Below, piece after piece: positions 1-6,342 of a DNA stretch of 11,012 nt (within the stretch, counting starts at the first letter, position 1; each line of letters begins with the position of its first letter). Position numbers and translations under genes: made by a program. A model generated the notes under the pieces. That model was not told where the DNA came from. It worked only from the letters and a program-made list of their open reading frames with translations, and did no database searches. This DNA is from an uncultured Pseudomonadota bacterium (lineage in GTDB: Bacteria; Pseudomonadota; Gammaproteobacteria; Burkholderiales; Usitatibacteraceae): the NCBI GenBank assembly GCA_946885905.1, contig CAMPHL010000037.1, positions 1 to 11,012 of the forward strand, written 5' to 3'.

Positions 1-4
1 TTCG

Positions 5-79
5 AGCGAGTGCGGGCGGGCTTGGAGCTATTGGCGAAGATTTCCAGCGAGTGCGGGCGGGCTCGTAGCTATTGGCGAC
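5..79. repeat. Two-copy 41-bp tandem repeat
   Basis: The sequence AGCGAGTGCGGGCGGGCT starts at 5 and again at 46, and each copy is followed by AGCTATTGGCGA after a short variable stretch. The period is 41 bp and the second copy is cut short at about 79. It is non-coding in both strands as far as I can judge. The array may extend to the left of the window, since copy one begins almost at the edge. Function unknown. Confidence 0.75.
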
Positions 80-294
80 TCTGGGAGGAACGCACCTGCA
101 GGCTCCGGGAAGTCGACTCTTGACCCGGCGACGAGGCTTACCGTGCTGGTTTCGCCCTTCCTCCCGCGATCCCAAAGAAGTACGAGCCCGTGGGCATCCG
201 CTCGAAAACACGCATTGTTTTTCTCCGCGGCCCTCTGCCTTCTCCGCGACCTCTGCGCTTCAGGTTTCAGGGGTCTGGAAACCGAAAAGCCCCG
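80..294. other. Non-coding stretch with a 19-bp direct repeat
   Basis: No convincing gene lies between the window start and the lipoprotein stop at 297. A short open frame on the plus strand here (72-311) lacks a ribosome site and any recognisable protein character. Within it, TTCTCCGCGGCCCTCTGCC (221-239) is repeated imperfectly as TTCTCCGCGACCTCTGCG (240-257). Similar 'CTCCGCG(A/G)CCTCTGCG' blocks occur as dispersed intergenic elements in many proteobacterial genomes; that comparison is from memory and was not searched. Confidence 0.5.
263..283 (-). terminator. Candidate hairpin downstream of the lipoprotein gene
   Basis: GGTTTC (263-268) pairs with GAAACC (278-283), and AG (269-270) pairs with CT (275-276). 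The loop is 4 nt and G277 is bulged. Read on the minus strand, it lies 12 nt after the stop codon of the lipoprotein gene. No U-tract follows, so it is at best a weak or Rho-assisted terminator or an mRNA-stabilising end. Confidence 0.35.
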
Positions 295-906
295 CTAACC
301 GCGAGCCTTGAGGATCTCGCCAGTGGCGCGTGAAGTGACGCGCAGGACTTCCTCCGCCGCCTGCGGCAGGGAGGCCGGGTTGAACGTCTCGGAGCGGCTC
401 GACCACACCAGCTTGTCGTCGGGAATGCTGTAGACGTTGGTGGTCATGTGCACGACGCGGTTCGTGTGGTAGTAGCCCGGCTCGTACACGGCGCGCCAGC
501 CATGTCCCCAGTAACCGTAGAAGCCGTGGTACCAGCCAGGAACCGCGTACACGCGGCCGGGCACGTACGAGACCTCGCGGTCGACCGCCTCCAAACGCAT
601 CACCACGGCGCTGTCGAAGCCCTGCTCGCGCATGCGCGCCTTCACCTTGTCGATGTCGCGCACTTCCTCGTGCGAAAGGATCGCGTGCGCCGGCACCGCG
701 TTCCTGATGTCTGCGGCCATGCGGCGCTCGGCGGCCTCGCGCAGGCCCCGGTCGGGGTGCTGGAAGGCGACCAGCACCTTCCTGAAGGGAACGCGGGCGA
801 GGTCCTCGTCGTGCCAGGCGCTGGTGATCTGGGTCGAAGCGCAGCCGGCCAATGCGGCGAGGAGAGCGGCGAGGACGAGGAGGGCGAAGCGCCGGGCGGC
901 GTTCAT
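295..906 (-). CDS. Outer-membrane-type lipoprotein, DUF4136-like
   Basis: The 203-residue protein has a signal peptide ending in a lipobox (L19-A20-G21-C22), so it should be lipidated on Cys22 and anchored in the envelope. Its body begins with a 'W-(x)n-F-K/R-K-V-L-V' strand typical of DUF4136-like lipoproteins and contains a Tyr/Gly/His-rich stretch around residues 115-150 (GWYHGFYGYWGHGW). The C-terminal part carries the 'DDKLVWSSRSETFNP' strand seen in this group. Function is unknown for the family. The ATG at 906 is chosen because AGGAG lies 10 nt upstream. That AGGAG overlaps the stop codon of the upstream gene at 920-922, so the two are probably co-transcribed and translationally linked. 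The family assignment rests on pattern recognition only; the lipoprotein call is firm. Confidence 0.8.
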   Translation of the reverse strand: MNAARRFALLVLAALLAALAGCASTQITSAWHDEDLARVPFRKVLVAFQHPDRGLREAAERRMAADIRNAVPAHAILSHEEVRDIDKVKARMREQGFDSAVVMRLEAVDREVSYVPGRVYAVPGWYHGFYGYWGHGWRAVYEPGYYHTNRVVHMTTNVYSIPDDKLVWSSRSETFNPASLPQAAEEVLRVTSRATGEILKARG

Positions 907-919
907 TTTCGTGCCGCTC

Positions 920-1231
920 CTAGAAGCGCGAGCCGTACGGCGCCGCCGCTTCGAGCAGCGCGCGTCCCTTGTTCGCGTGGGCCTTCACGATGCACTTCTC
1001 GCGCTGGTAGCCGCGAAGCTGGGAGCAAGCCTCGCGTTCGGCCACATAGCGTGCGTTGATGCGGTCGCGCTGCACCTCGCGGGCGGTTTCCCGGGTCCGC
1101 GCCATCACCACGGGGTCGCCTTGGGCGGCGGCAGGCAGCGCGGCTTCGCGCGCACCTGCGATGTCCAGCGCCGCGGCGCTCGAGATCACCACGCCGGTGC
1201 CGAGCGCGATGAAGATCGCTCGTTGTCTCAT
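920..1231 (-). CDS. Small exported protein with a conserved Cys pair
   Basis: This 103-residue protein has an N-terminal signal peptide (about residues 1-21, ending SSAAA) and a charged helical body. The body holds two cysteines, C69 and C80, in the pattern 'Y-x(6)-C-x(10)-C-x(3)-A'. This resembles small periplasmic proteins common in Burkholderiales with repeated 'Y-x-x-(D/E)-x-x-x-C-x-x-L-x-G-x-x-(K/R)-x-x-C' units. Their function is not established; a disulfide-stabilised helical hairpin is a reasonable guess. I chose the ATG at 1231 over in-frame ATGs upstream because it begins exactly at a signal peptide and has GGAGA a few bases upstream. Its stop lies 13 nt before the lipoprotein start, which implies a two-gene operon. 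Confidence 0.7.
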   Translation of the reverse strand: MRQRAIFIALGTGVVISSAAALDIAGAREAALPAAAQGDPVVMARTRETAREVQRDRINARYVAEREACSQLRGYQREKCIVKAHANKGRALLEAAAPYGSRF

Positions 1232-1336
1232 GTTGCCGTCTCCGGTGGATTGGGACGGGGCCATGATCGTGGGCTCGAAACGACCGGTCTGTAAGCGCAT
1301 GGGCGGCTTGGCCATTCACGAGGCTGATCTGCGCGT

Positions 1337-1354
1337 CGGCGATTTCCTACGCCG
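1337..1354. promoter_or_regulatory. GC-stem hairpin with an A/T-rich 8-nt loop
   Basis: CGGCG (1337-1341) pairs with CGCCG (1350-1354) around the loop ATTTCCTA (TAGGAAAT on the minus strand). It sits between the 43-residue membrane protein gene and the Cys-pair protein gene. It could be a weak terminator for the former (no U-tract) or a 5' leader structure for the latter. Stems closing on a TAGGAAAT-like loop recur upstream of small stress genes in related genomes; this is from memory and uncertain. Confidence 0.3.
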
Positions 1355-1378
1355 GCAAGGGCTTACGCAGAGCCAGAA

Positions 1379-1510
1379 TCAGTTACAACCGCGCAGCAAG
1401 AAAATCAGCAGGAGGATCGGAATCGGCACGCCGAGCAGCCAGAGCAGGATGTAGCCGGCCTTGCCTTCCTGGGCGCCGGGAGCGGGGAGCTGGGGGAATT
1501 TCCTCATCAT
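1379..1510 (-). CDS. 43-residue single-pass membrane protein
   Basis: This is a very small protein with a charged, proline-containing N-terminus (residues 1-18). A hydrophobic segment follows at about 19-39, with the turn G27-V-P-I-P31 in its middle, and the protein ends RGCN. The pattern 'GYILLWLLGVPIP-(I/L)4-' is a recurring small-protein motif in Proteobacteria (short hydrophobic proteins with a Gly-x-Pro-x-Pro kink). No function is known to me. It starts with two consecutive ATGs (1508-1510 and 1505-1507). The only ribosome-site-like sequence is GGTGGA, which lies inside a possible hairpin at 1517-1551. It lies 86 bp downstream of the second dehydrogenase gene, so it could be read through from that operon or have its own promoter. 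Confidence 0.6.
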   Translation of the reverse strand: MMRKFPQLPAPGAQEGKAGYILLWLLGVPIPILLLIFLLRGCN

Positions 1511-1516
1511 TGGTCG

Positions 1517-1574
1517 GGTTCCACCGAGTCGTATCGCTCCATGGTGGGACCCGTCGCTGTCTCCGGGCAGCGAC
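1517..1574 (-). promoter_or_regulatory. Two adjacent stem-loops between the operon end and the 43-aa gene
   Basis: The first stem is GGTTCCACC (1517-1525) with GGTGGGACC (1543-1551), 8 of 9 pairs and a 17-nt loop. The second is a perfect 7-bp stem, GTCGCTG (1553-1559) with CAGCGAC (1568-1574), and an 8-nt loop. On the minus strand the second hairpin comes 22 nt after the SDR stop codon and could act as an operon-end terminator, but no U-run follows it. The first would hide the weak ribosome site of the 43-residue gene. Confidence 0.35.
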
Positions 1575-1596
1575 CGCCGTCTGATTCCCGTGTCGG

Positions 1597-2364
1597 CTAC
1601 TGGCTCGCGGTGATGCCGCCGTCGAGGTAGAGCACCTGGCCCGTGACGAAATCCGATGCCGGGCTGCAGAAGAAGATCGTCGCGCCCACGATGTCCGCGG
1701 GCTGCGCCACGCGCCCAAGAGGGATGCGCGCGAGCAGGGCGTTCCAGCGCTGCTCGTCCGTGCGCCACTTCTCGGCGGCGTCGGTGAGCACCACCGTGGG
1801 CGCGATGCCGTTCACGTTGATGCCGCGCGCGGCGAGCTCGAGCGCGTGCTGCTTCACCAGCATCACGAGCGCGCCTTTCGTCGCGCAGTACGCCGAGTAG
1901 CCGTAGCCGCGCATCCCGAGCTGCGAGCGTACCGAGAGCAGGTGCACCTGCTTGCCGCCCGTGCCCTGGTGGCGCGCGGCCGCTTGCGCGAGGAACATCG
2001 CCGATCGCAGGTTGGTGCGGTAGATCTCGTCGAAAGTCTCGGGCGTGACCTCCCCCAGGCGCTGCTCGCGATTCCTGCCGATGCAGTTCACGAGGATGTC
2101 GAGCCCGCCCAGGAGCTGCGCGGCGCGATCGACGCCCGCCGAGATGCTCTCGACGCTCTCGCCGTCGAGCTCGATGCCGTGGGCGGCACCGCCGGCTTCG
2201 GCGAGGAATCCGGCCAGCGCGGCCGCCTTGGACTCGCTTCGACCCGCGACCACGACGCTCGCGCCCGCCTCGCACAAGCCCCGCGCGATCGCCCCACCGA
2301 TGCCGCCGTATCCGCCGGGGACCAGCGCCTTCTTGCCTTTCAGGTCGAACAGGTTCAGTGGCAA
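1597..2364 (-). CDS. Short-chain dehydrogenase/reductase (SDR), likely NADP-type
   Basis: This is a 255-residue classical SDR with a Rossmann fold. The glycine motif is P16-G-G-Y-G-G-I-G23, with Pro in place of the usual Thr. The strand-2 end reads VVVAGRS, and the Arg after Gly suggests NADP(H). The usual NNAG motif appears as NCIG. The structural Asn is in 'YRTNLRS'. The catalytic Tyr159-x3-Lys163 is in YCATK, with Ser144 or Ser147 as the third residue. The C-terminus ends in the typical 'YLDGG'. Such enzymes oxidise sugar acids, polyols or hydroxyacids; the substrate cannot be read from sequence. No ATG or GTG in this frame gives the right N-terminus. A TTG at 2362-2364 preceded by GGACGG is the best start; CTG at 2358 is the alternative. 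It is the last gene of the operon, 44 nt after the other SDR. Confidence 0.82.
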   Translation of the reverse strand: MPLNLFDLKGKKALVPGGYGGIGGAIARGLCEAGASVVVAGRSESKAAALAGFLAEAGGAAHGIELDGESVESISAGVDRAAQLLGGLDILVNCIGRNREQRLGEVTPETFDEIYRTNLRSAMFLAQAAARHQGTGGKQVHLLSVRSQLGMRGYGYSAYCATKGALVMLVKQHALELAARGINVNGIAPTVVLTDAAEKWRTDEQRWNALLARIPLGRVAQPADIVGATIFFCSPASDFVTGQVLYLDGGITASQ

Positions 2365-2365
2365 T

Positions 2366-2395
2366 TCAACCGTCCGTTCGCTGGCGATCCAACAT
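2366..2395 (-). other. Possible nine-codon leader ORF before the TTG-start SDR
   Basis: An ATG at 2393-2395 begins a nine-codon frame that ends in TGA at 2366-2368, one base before the TTG start of the downstream SDR. The arrangement would fit termination-reinitiation coupling. It could equally be chance or the remnant of a former ATG start displaced by a frameshift. There is no clear ribosome site before the ATG. Confidence 0.25.
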
Positions 2396-2408
2396 GGTCG
2401 GTTTTCGG

Positions 2409-3149
2409 TCAATTCATCTGGAGGCCGCCGTGCAGGTCCAGGACCTCGCCGGTGATGAATCCGGCAAGCGGCGAGGCGAGGAAGCACACGGCGTGGGCGA
2501 ACTCCTCCGGCTCGCAGAAGCGGCCGACCGGGATCTGGGCGAGGATCTGGCGCTGCTGCGCCTCGTTGAGCTGCTCGGTGACCATCGGGGTCTTCACGTA
2601 CGCCGGGGCGATCGCGTTCACGGTCACGCCGTGCGCCGCGGATTCGCGCGCAAGCGAGAAGGTGAGCGAGGCCATCGCGCCCTTCGAGGCGGCGTACGCC
2701 GTGCCCGCCGTGAGCCCGCCGGTCTTGGCGGCCAGCGAGGCGACGTTCACGATGCGTCCCCAGCGGCGCTTCTTCATGGCCGGCAGGACCGCGCGCGACC
2801 AGTAGAACGCGCCGTCCACGTTGACCGCCATCACGCGCCGCCACTCGGCGTCGTCGGTGGCCTCGGCCTTGGCGTTGGAAAGGATTCCGGCGTTGTTGAT
2901 GAGGACGTCGACCGGGCCCAGCACCTTCTCGACTTGCTGGTGCGCGGCCCGCACGGCCGCCGGGTCGCTCACATCGCACGAAACCGCCGCCGTATTGCCG
3001 CGCAGGAAGCGCACCGTGCTGTCCAGGCGCAGCGCGTCGACGTCCACGAGCGCCACCTGGGCCTCGTTGTCCAGCATGGCTCGCACGACTCCCAGGCCCA
3101 TCGTGCCGGCTGCCCCCGTGACGACGACGGTCCTGCCCTTGAGGTTCAT
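2409..3149 (-). CDS. Short-chain dehydrogenase/reductase, likely NAD-type (FabG-like)
   Basis: This is a 246-residue classical SDR. The N-terminal glycine motif is T11-G-A-A-G-T-M-G18, with Thr16 where Gly is usual. Strand 2 ends VALVDVD, and an Asp at this point normally selects NAD(H). NNAG is intact, Ser138 precedes the active site, and the catalytic pair is Tyr152-x3-Lys156 (YAASK). The end 'LDLHGGLQMN' is a slight variant of the usual 'vDGG'. Family members oxidise alcohol groups on sugars, sugar acids or 3-hydroxyacyl substrates. It stands 35 nt after livH and 44 nt before the other SDR. The two together could oxidise an imported polyol or sugar acid at two positions or balance NAD and NADP. 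No strong ribosome site precedes the ATG. Confidence 0.88.
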   Translation of the reverse strand: MNLKGRTVVVTGAAGTMGLGVVRAMLDNEAQVALVDVDALRLDSTVRFLRGNTAAVSCDVSDPAAVRAAHQQVEKVLGPVDVLINNAGILSNAKAEATDDAEWRRVMAVNVDGAFYWSRAVLPAMKKRRWGRIVNVASLAAKTGGLTAGTAYAASKGAMASLTFSLARESAAHGVTVNAIAPAYVKTPMVTEQLNEAQQRQILAQIPVGRFCEPEEFAHAVCFLASPLAGFITGEVLDLHGGLQMN

Positions 3150-3184
3150 GGGCGGATTCTACCGGCCCCGATCACTCCCGAGGC

Positions 3185-4078
3185 CTAGGCGTCGAGGGCG
3201 CTCTTGCGCCCGAAGAGGCCGCGCGCGCGGAAGGTCACGACGAGGATGAAGAGGATGTACATGGACATGAGCGACCATTCCGAGGCGTAGGCGCCGGTGA
3301 GGCCCACCACGAGGCCAACGAGAATGCCGGCCACCACCGCGCCCCAGAAGCTGCCCACGCCGCCGAGCACGATGATCAGGAACGCCGGCACGACGGCATC
3401 GACGCCCACGTGGGGACGCAGGCCCCAGATGGGCGCGATGACGATGCCGGCCGCGGCCGCGAGCGCCGTGCCGAGCGCGAAGACACCCAGGCGCAGGCGC
3501 GACAGGTTGTATCCCAGCGCGCGGACCATCTCGCTGTCGTGGGCGCCCGCCTTGATCACCGCGCCCACGCGGGTGCGCTCGATGAAGAGCCACAGCGCCG
3601 CGATCAGCACCGTCGCGATGGAACAGGCCCAGAACCGGTACTTCGCGTAGATGAGGTCGCCCACCAGCACGGCGCCCGACATCGCCTCGGGCACGGGCAG
3701 CACGCGCTCGCGCGAGCCCCATGCGGCGCGGATGATCTCCTCGATCACCAGCGCGGCCCCGAAAGTGAGCAGCAGGCCGTAGAGCGGGTCGCGGCCGTAG
3801 GTGCGGCGCATGCAGAGCTCGAGGAGCGTGCCCGAGGCCCCCACGGCGAGCGGGGCGGCCACGAGCACCGCCAGCCACGCCGCGATCGACGGCGTCGACG
3901 ACGATCCCAGCATCTGCAGCGCCACGTACGCGCCGAGGGCGAAGAGCGAGCCGTGGGCGAGGTTGATCACCTCCATCACGCCCACGATCAGCATGAAGCC
4001 CAGCGCGATGAGCGCGAACAGCAGCCCCAGCGACAGCCCGTTCACCACGTGGGGGAGGAGGTTCGACAGCGTTTCCAT
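3185..4078 (-). CDS. livH: ABC transporter inner-membrane permease, LivH family
   Basis: This is a 297-residue polytopic membrane protein with the LivH signature near the N-terminus (VMEVINLAHGSLFALGAYVA, about residues 34-53) and several further hydrophobic segments. It contains the cytoplasmic 'RTRVGAVIKAGAHDSEMVRALGYN' loop that contacts the ATPases, and the 'VLGGVGSFWGAVVAG' stretch typical of the family. Its length matches LivH. It would pair with LivM, encoded on the divergent arm, to form the transmembrane channel of a HAAT-type importer. The start lies 10 nt after the binding-protein stop. The symbol reflects the family; the substrate need not be an amino acid, as HAAT systems also import urea, amides, aromatic acids and other small acids. 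Confidence 0.92.
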   Translation of the reverse strand: METLSNLLPHVVNGLSLGLLFALIALGFMLIVGVMEVINLAHGSLFALGAYVALQMLGSSSTPSIAAWLAVLVAAPLAVGASGTLLELCMRRTYGRDPLYGLLLTFGAALVIEEIIRAAWGSRERVLPVPEAMSGAVLVGDLIYAKYRFWACSIATVLIAALWLFIERTRVGAVIKAGAHDSEMVRALGYNLSRLRLGVFALGTALAAAAGIVIAPIWGLRPHVGVDAVVPAFLIIVLGGVGSFWGAVVAGILVGLVVGLTGAYASEWSLMSMYILFILVVTFRARGLFGRKSALDA

Positions 4079-4088
4079 TCCCGGGGAG

Positions 4089-5369
4089 TTACACCTCGTA
4101 AGTAGGCGTGGCCTCGTAGGATTCGAGCTTGCAGGCGCCGGACGCTTCCTTGTCCTCGACCTCCTCCGGCGGCAGGTTGGAGAGGATCCTGAAGATGTCG
4201 TCCTTCTCCGCCGGCTTGTCGTTGTAGGTCGCCATGTAGATGGTCTGCTGGATCTGGTGCGTGGCGGGATTCATGTACGCGTCGAAATGCTGCAGCCGGT
4301 CGCGCGCGGACACCTTCAGGTTCTCGAGCTCCTTGATCACCTTGATGTTGTTGGTGCTGCCGGCGCGCTCGACGGCGCGCAGCAGCTCGCGCGTGGCCAT
4401 GTAGCCGTTGTAGTAGACGTTGCCCGGCACCTTGATCTGCACTCCCGGATAGGCCTTCTGGTACTTCTCGACGAATTCCTTCACGCCGGGGAGGTCCAGG
4501 CGGTAGTACCAGCTCGTGCCGAAGACGCCGAAGATGTCCTCGGGTCCCAGGCCATAGACGTCCGGCCAGTCCTGCTGGTTGTTGATCCAGGCGACGGACT
4601 CGGCGCGCTTGAGCTTCCCCACCTGCTCCCGCAGCGCCTACCGGACGTCGCCGCCGACGGCCGCGGCCACCACCTGCGGATTCAACTGCTGCAGCTTGAG
4701 CAGGTAGGCGCTGAAGTCGCGGGTGTTCTGAGGGACCATGAGCTCGTCCACGATCTTCGCGCCGTTGGCCTGGGCGAGCATCCGGGTCGCCTTCGAAGTG
4801 TTGTGGCCCCACACATAGTCGTTGGTGAGCAGCACCCAGCTCTTGCCGCTCACCTTGATCGCGTTCTTCACGATGGCGTGCGCGAAGTTGGTGCCGTTGC
4901 CGTCCCACACGAACTTGGTGCGGTGGCAGTTCTGGCCCGCCTCGGTCGGCGAGCTCGAGTTGGTGTTGAAGTAGATGCAGCCGTACTTCTGCGCCACCTG
5001 CGAGATCGCGTTCGCCACGCCCGAATGCAGGGCGCCCACGAGGAACGCGCATTCGTTGCGGGTGATCATGCGCTCGGCCACGCGCGAGCCGGTCGCGGGC
5101 GTGGTCTCGGTGTCCATGTGCAGCGCCTCGACCGTGCGGCCGAGCACGCCGCCCTTCTCGTTGAACTCCTTGATGGCCATCATCGCGCCGAGCCGCTCCT
5201 CGCCGCCCGAGGCGCCGTATTGGCCCGAGGCGTCCATGGTGAGGCCGATGGTCAGGGGCTTCTTCGTGGCCGCCTGCGCCCATGCGTGGTTCACCGCCCA
5301 CGGGCCGAAGAAGCTGGTGGCGGAACCGGCGGCGATGGCTTGCAAGAGGCTGCGGCGCTGCTTGTTCAT
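4089..5369 (-). pseudogene. Periplasmic substrate-binding protein (LivJ-type), split by an in-frame amber codon
   Basis: The reading frame spans 427 codons (426 residue positions plus the TAA stop). TAG at 4638-4640 is codon 244, and the frame is unchanged on both sides, so this is a nonsense change and not a frameshift. The N-terminal part has a twin-arginine-like signal (K3-Q-R-R-S-L-L-Q) with probable cleavage after AWA, then the start of a Peripla_BP_6 domain ('LTIGLTMDASGQYG'). After the TAG come ALREQVGKLKR and 'AWINNQQDWPDVYG', which continue the same fold to a normal C-terminus. The ATG at 5369 has a perfect AAGGAGG Shine-Dalgarno. A GTG at 4622 could restart translation of the C-terminal part, but its GGGAG is only 3 nt away. 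Either the gene is inactivated, the base is a sequencing error, or the codon is read through. It would be the substrate receptor for the LivH-LivM-LivG importer. Confidence 0.82.
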
Positions 5370-5411
5370 GTTTCCTCCTTGTGAGCGAATGGCGAACACC
5401 GGGGAAAGGCT

Positions 5412-5450
5412 CCAGGGGTATGAACCGGGGGCCTGTCCCCTAACGGGGCA
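5412..5450. repeat. REP-like GGGGACAGGCCCC element at a gene junction
   Basis: On the minus strand the sequence from the end of the beta-HAD gene runs through TAG into GGGGACAGGCCCCCGG and then ACCCCTGG. The core GGGG-ACAGG-CCCC is a small inverted repeat, and AGGGG (5414-5418) can pair with CCCCT (5437-5441). GGGGACAG(G/A)CCCC-type sequences are abundant dispersed repeats in many beta- and deltaproteobacterial genomes, often linked to REP-associated transposases (RAYT); this is general knowledge and was not searched. The element supplies the stop codon of the beta-HAD gene and most of the spacer before the binding-protein gene. Confidence 0.45.
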
Positions 5451-6342
5451 CGATGTTCAGTTTGTTGAGCTGCTCCTGGGCTTCGATCATCGACGGGACC
5501 ATCCTCTCGCCCAGGCCCATGGCCGTGGCGAGCTCGAACGACTGGTGCACGGTGTTGCCGAGGAAGCTGGCGACGTGCTGCTCCTCGGCGAGGTGGGTGT
5601 AATAGCGCAAGTCCTTGGCGGCGTTCTGGATCGCGAACTTCATGCGGCCGAGGTCGCCCGCCACCGCGCCGCCGGCCATCATCTGGAAGATGGGCGAGTT
5701 GATCGCGCCCATGGAGACGACCTCGAAGAGCTTGTCGAGGCGCACGCCCGCCTTCGCGGCGACCGCGAAGCCTTCGGCGATCGAGGCCACGATGGTCAAG
5801 GCGAAGAAGTTGTTCACGAGCTTGAGCGTGTGGCCGGCGCCGGGCGGGCCCACGTGGAAGATGTTCTCGCAGAAGGCGGCGAAGACGGGCTCGAGGCGCG
5901 CGAAGTCCTCGTCGCTCGCGCCCACCATCGTGTTGAGGCGGCCCTCCTCGGCTTCCTTCGGCGTGCGCGCGAGCGGCGCGTCCACGAAGGCCACGCCCTT
6001 CGCGGCGAAGGCTTCGCGGATGCGCGCGGTCGAACCGGGCTCTGCCGTCGAGGTGTCCACGACCGTGAGGCCCTTGCGCGCGGCGGCGAGAAGCCCGTTC
6101 TCCCCGAAGACGTTGGCCTCGACCTGGGGGGATCCGGTGACGCACAGGATCACCACGTCGCTCGCGGCCGCGAGCTCGGCCGGCGTCCCGACCTCCCTCG
6201 CGCCCGCGGCGAGGAGGTCGTCCAGCCGGGAGCGATCGCGGTGCACGGTGAAGGCGAGCGGAAAACCCTTGGCCAGCAGGTGCTTCGCCATGCCGTGGCC
6301 CATCATGCCTACGCCGATGAAGCCGATGCGCGGATTGCTCAT
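5440..6342 (-). CDS. Beta-hydroxyacid dehydrogenase / semialdehyde reductase (GarR/YihU-type)
   Basis: This is a 300-residue member of the 3-hydroxyisobutyrate dehydrogenase family. The Rossmann motif is G10-V-G-M-M-G15. The substrate loop is D121-A-P-L-A-R-T-P128, where family members such as HIBADH usually have DAPVSGG. The catalytic Lys is K174 in KLVNNFF, with N177 three residues on. The R126 to K174 spacing of 48 equals that in E. coli YihU (sulfolactaldehyde reductase), which has VGRTS at this loop (recalled, not aligned by program). The enzyme reversibly interconverts a 3-hydroxy acid and a semialdehyde using NAD(P). The start overlaps the kinase-aldolase stop by 4 nt (ATGA), so translation is coupled. 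In context it probably reduces or oxidises the C3 aldehyde released by the aldolase domain. The exact substrate is unknown: malonate semialdehyde, tartronate semialdehyde and sulfolactaldehyde are all candidates. Confidence 0.87.
   Translation of the reverse strand: MSNPRIGFIGVGMMGHGMAKHLLAKGFPLAFTVHRDRSRLDDLLAAGAREVGTPAELAAASDVVILCVTGSPQVEANVFGENGLLAAARKGLTVVDTSTAEPGSTARIREAFAAKGVAFVDAPLARTPKEAEEGRLNTMVGASDEDFARLEPVFAAFCENIFHVGPPGAGHTLKLVNNFFALTIVASIAEGFAVAAKAGVRLDKLFEVVSMGAINSPIFQMMAGGAVAGDLGRMKFAIQNAAKDLRYYTHLAEEQHVASFLGNTVHQSFELATAMGLGERMVPSMIEAQEQLNKLNIVPR

Noticed and set aside
72..311. A 79-codon plus-strand ORF
   Set aside because: It has no ribosome site, runs through repeats and has no protein-like pattern.
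1232..1315. Earlier ATG start (1315) for the Cys-pair protein
   Set aside because: It would bury the signal peptide 28 residues in. ATG 1231 has GGAGA and begins the signal peptide.
1379..2275. A 298-codon minus-strand frame ending in the 43-residue protein
   Set aside because: The upstream part is Arg-rich out-of-frame SDR sequence. Only the last 43 codons, from the double ATG, look like a protein.
4600..4660. Frameshift in the binding-protein gene
   Set aside because: Both parts are in the same frame and separated only by TAG at 4638-4640, so a nonsense codon suffices.
3801..5384. A 527-codon open frame on the plus strand opposite livH and the binding protein
   Set aside because: It is a high-GC shadow of clear minus-strand genes, rich in Arg/His/Leu/Val with no fold motifs.
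5369..5399. Earlier ATG (5399) for the binding protein
   Set aside because: The AAGGAGG Shine-Dalgarno and the twin-arginine signal point to ATG 5369.
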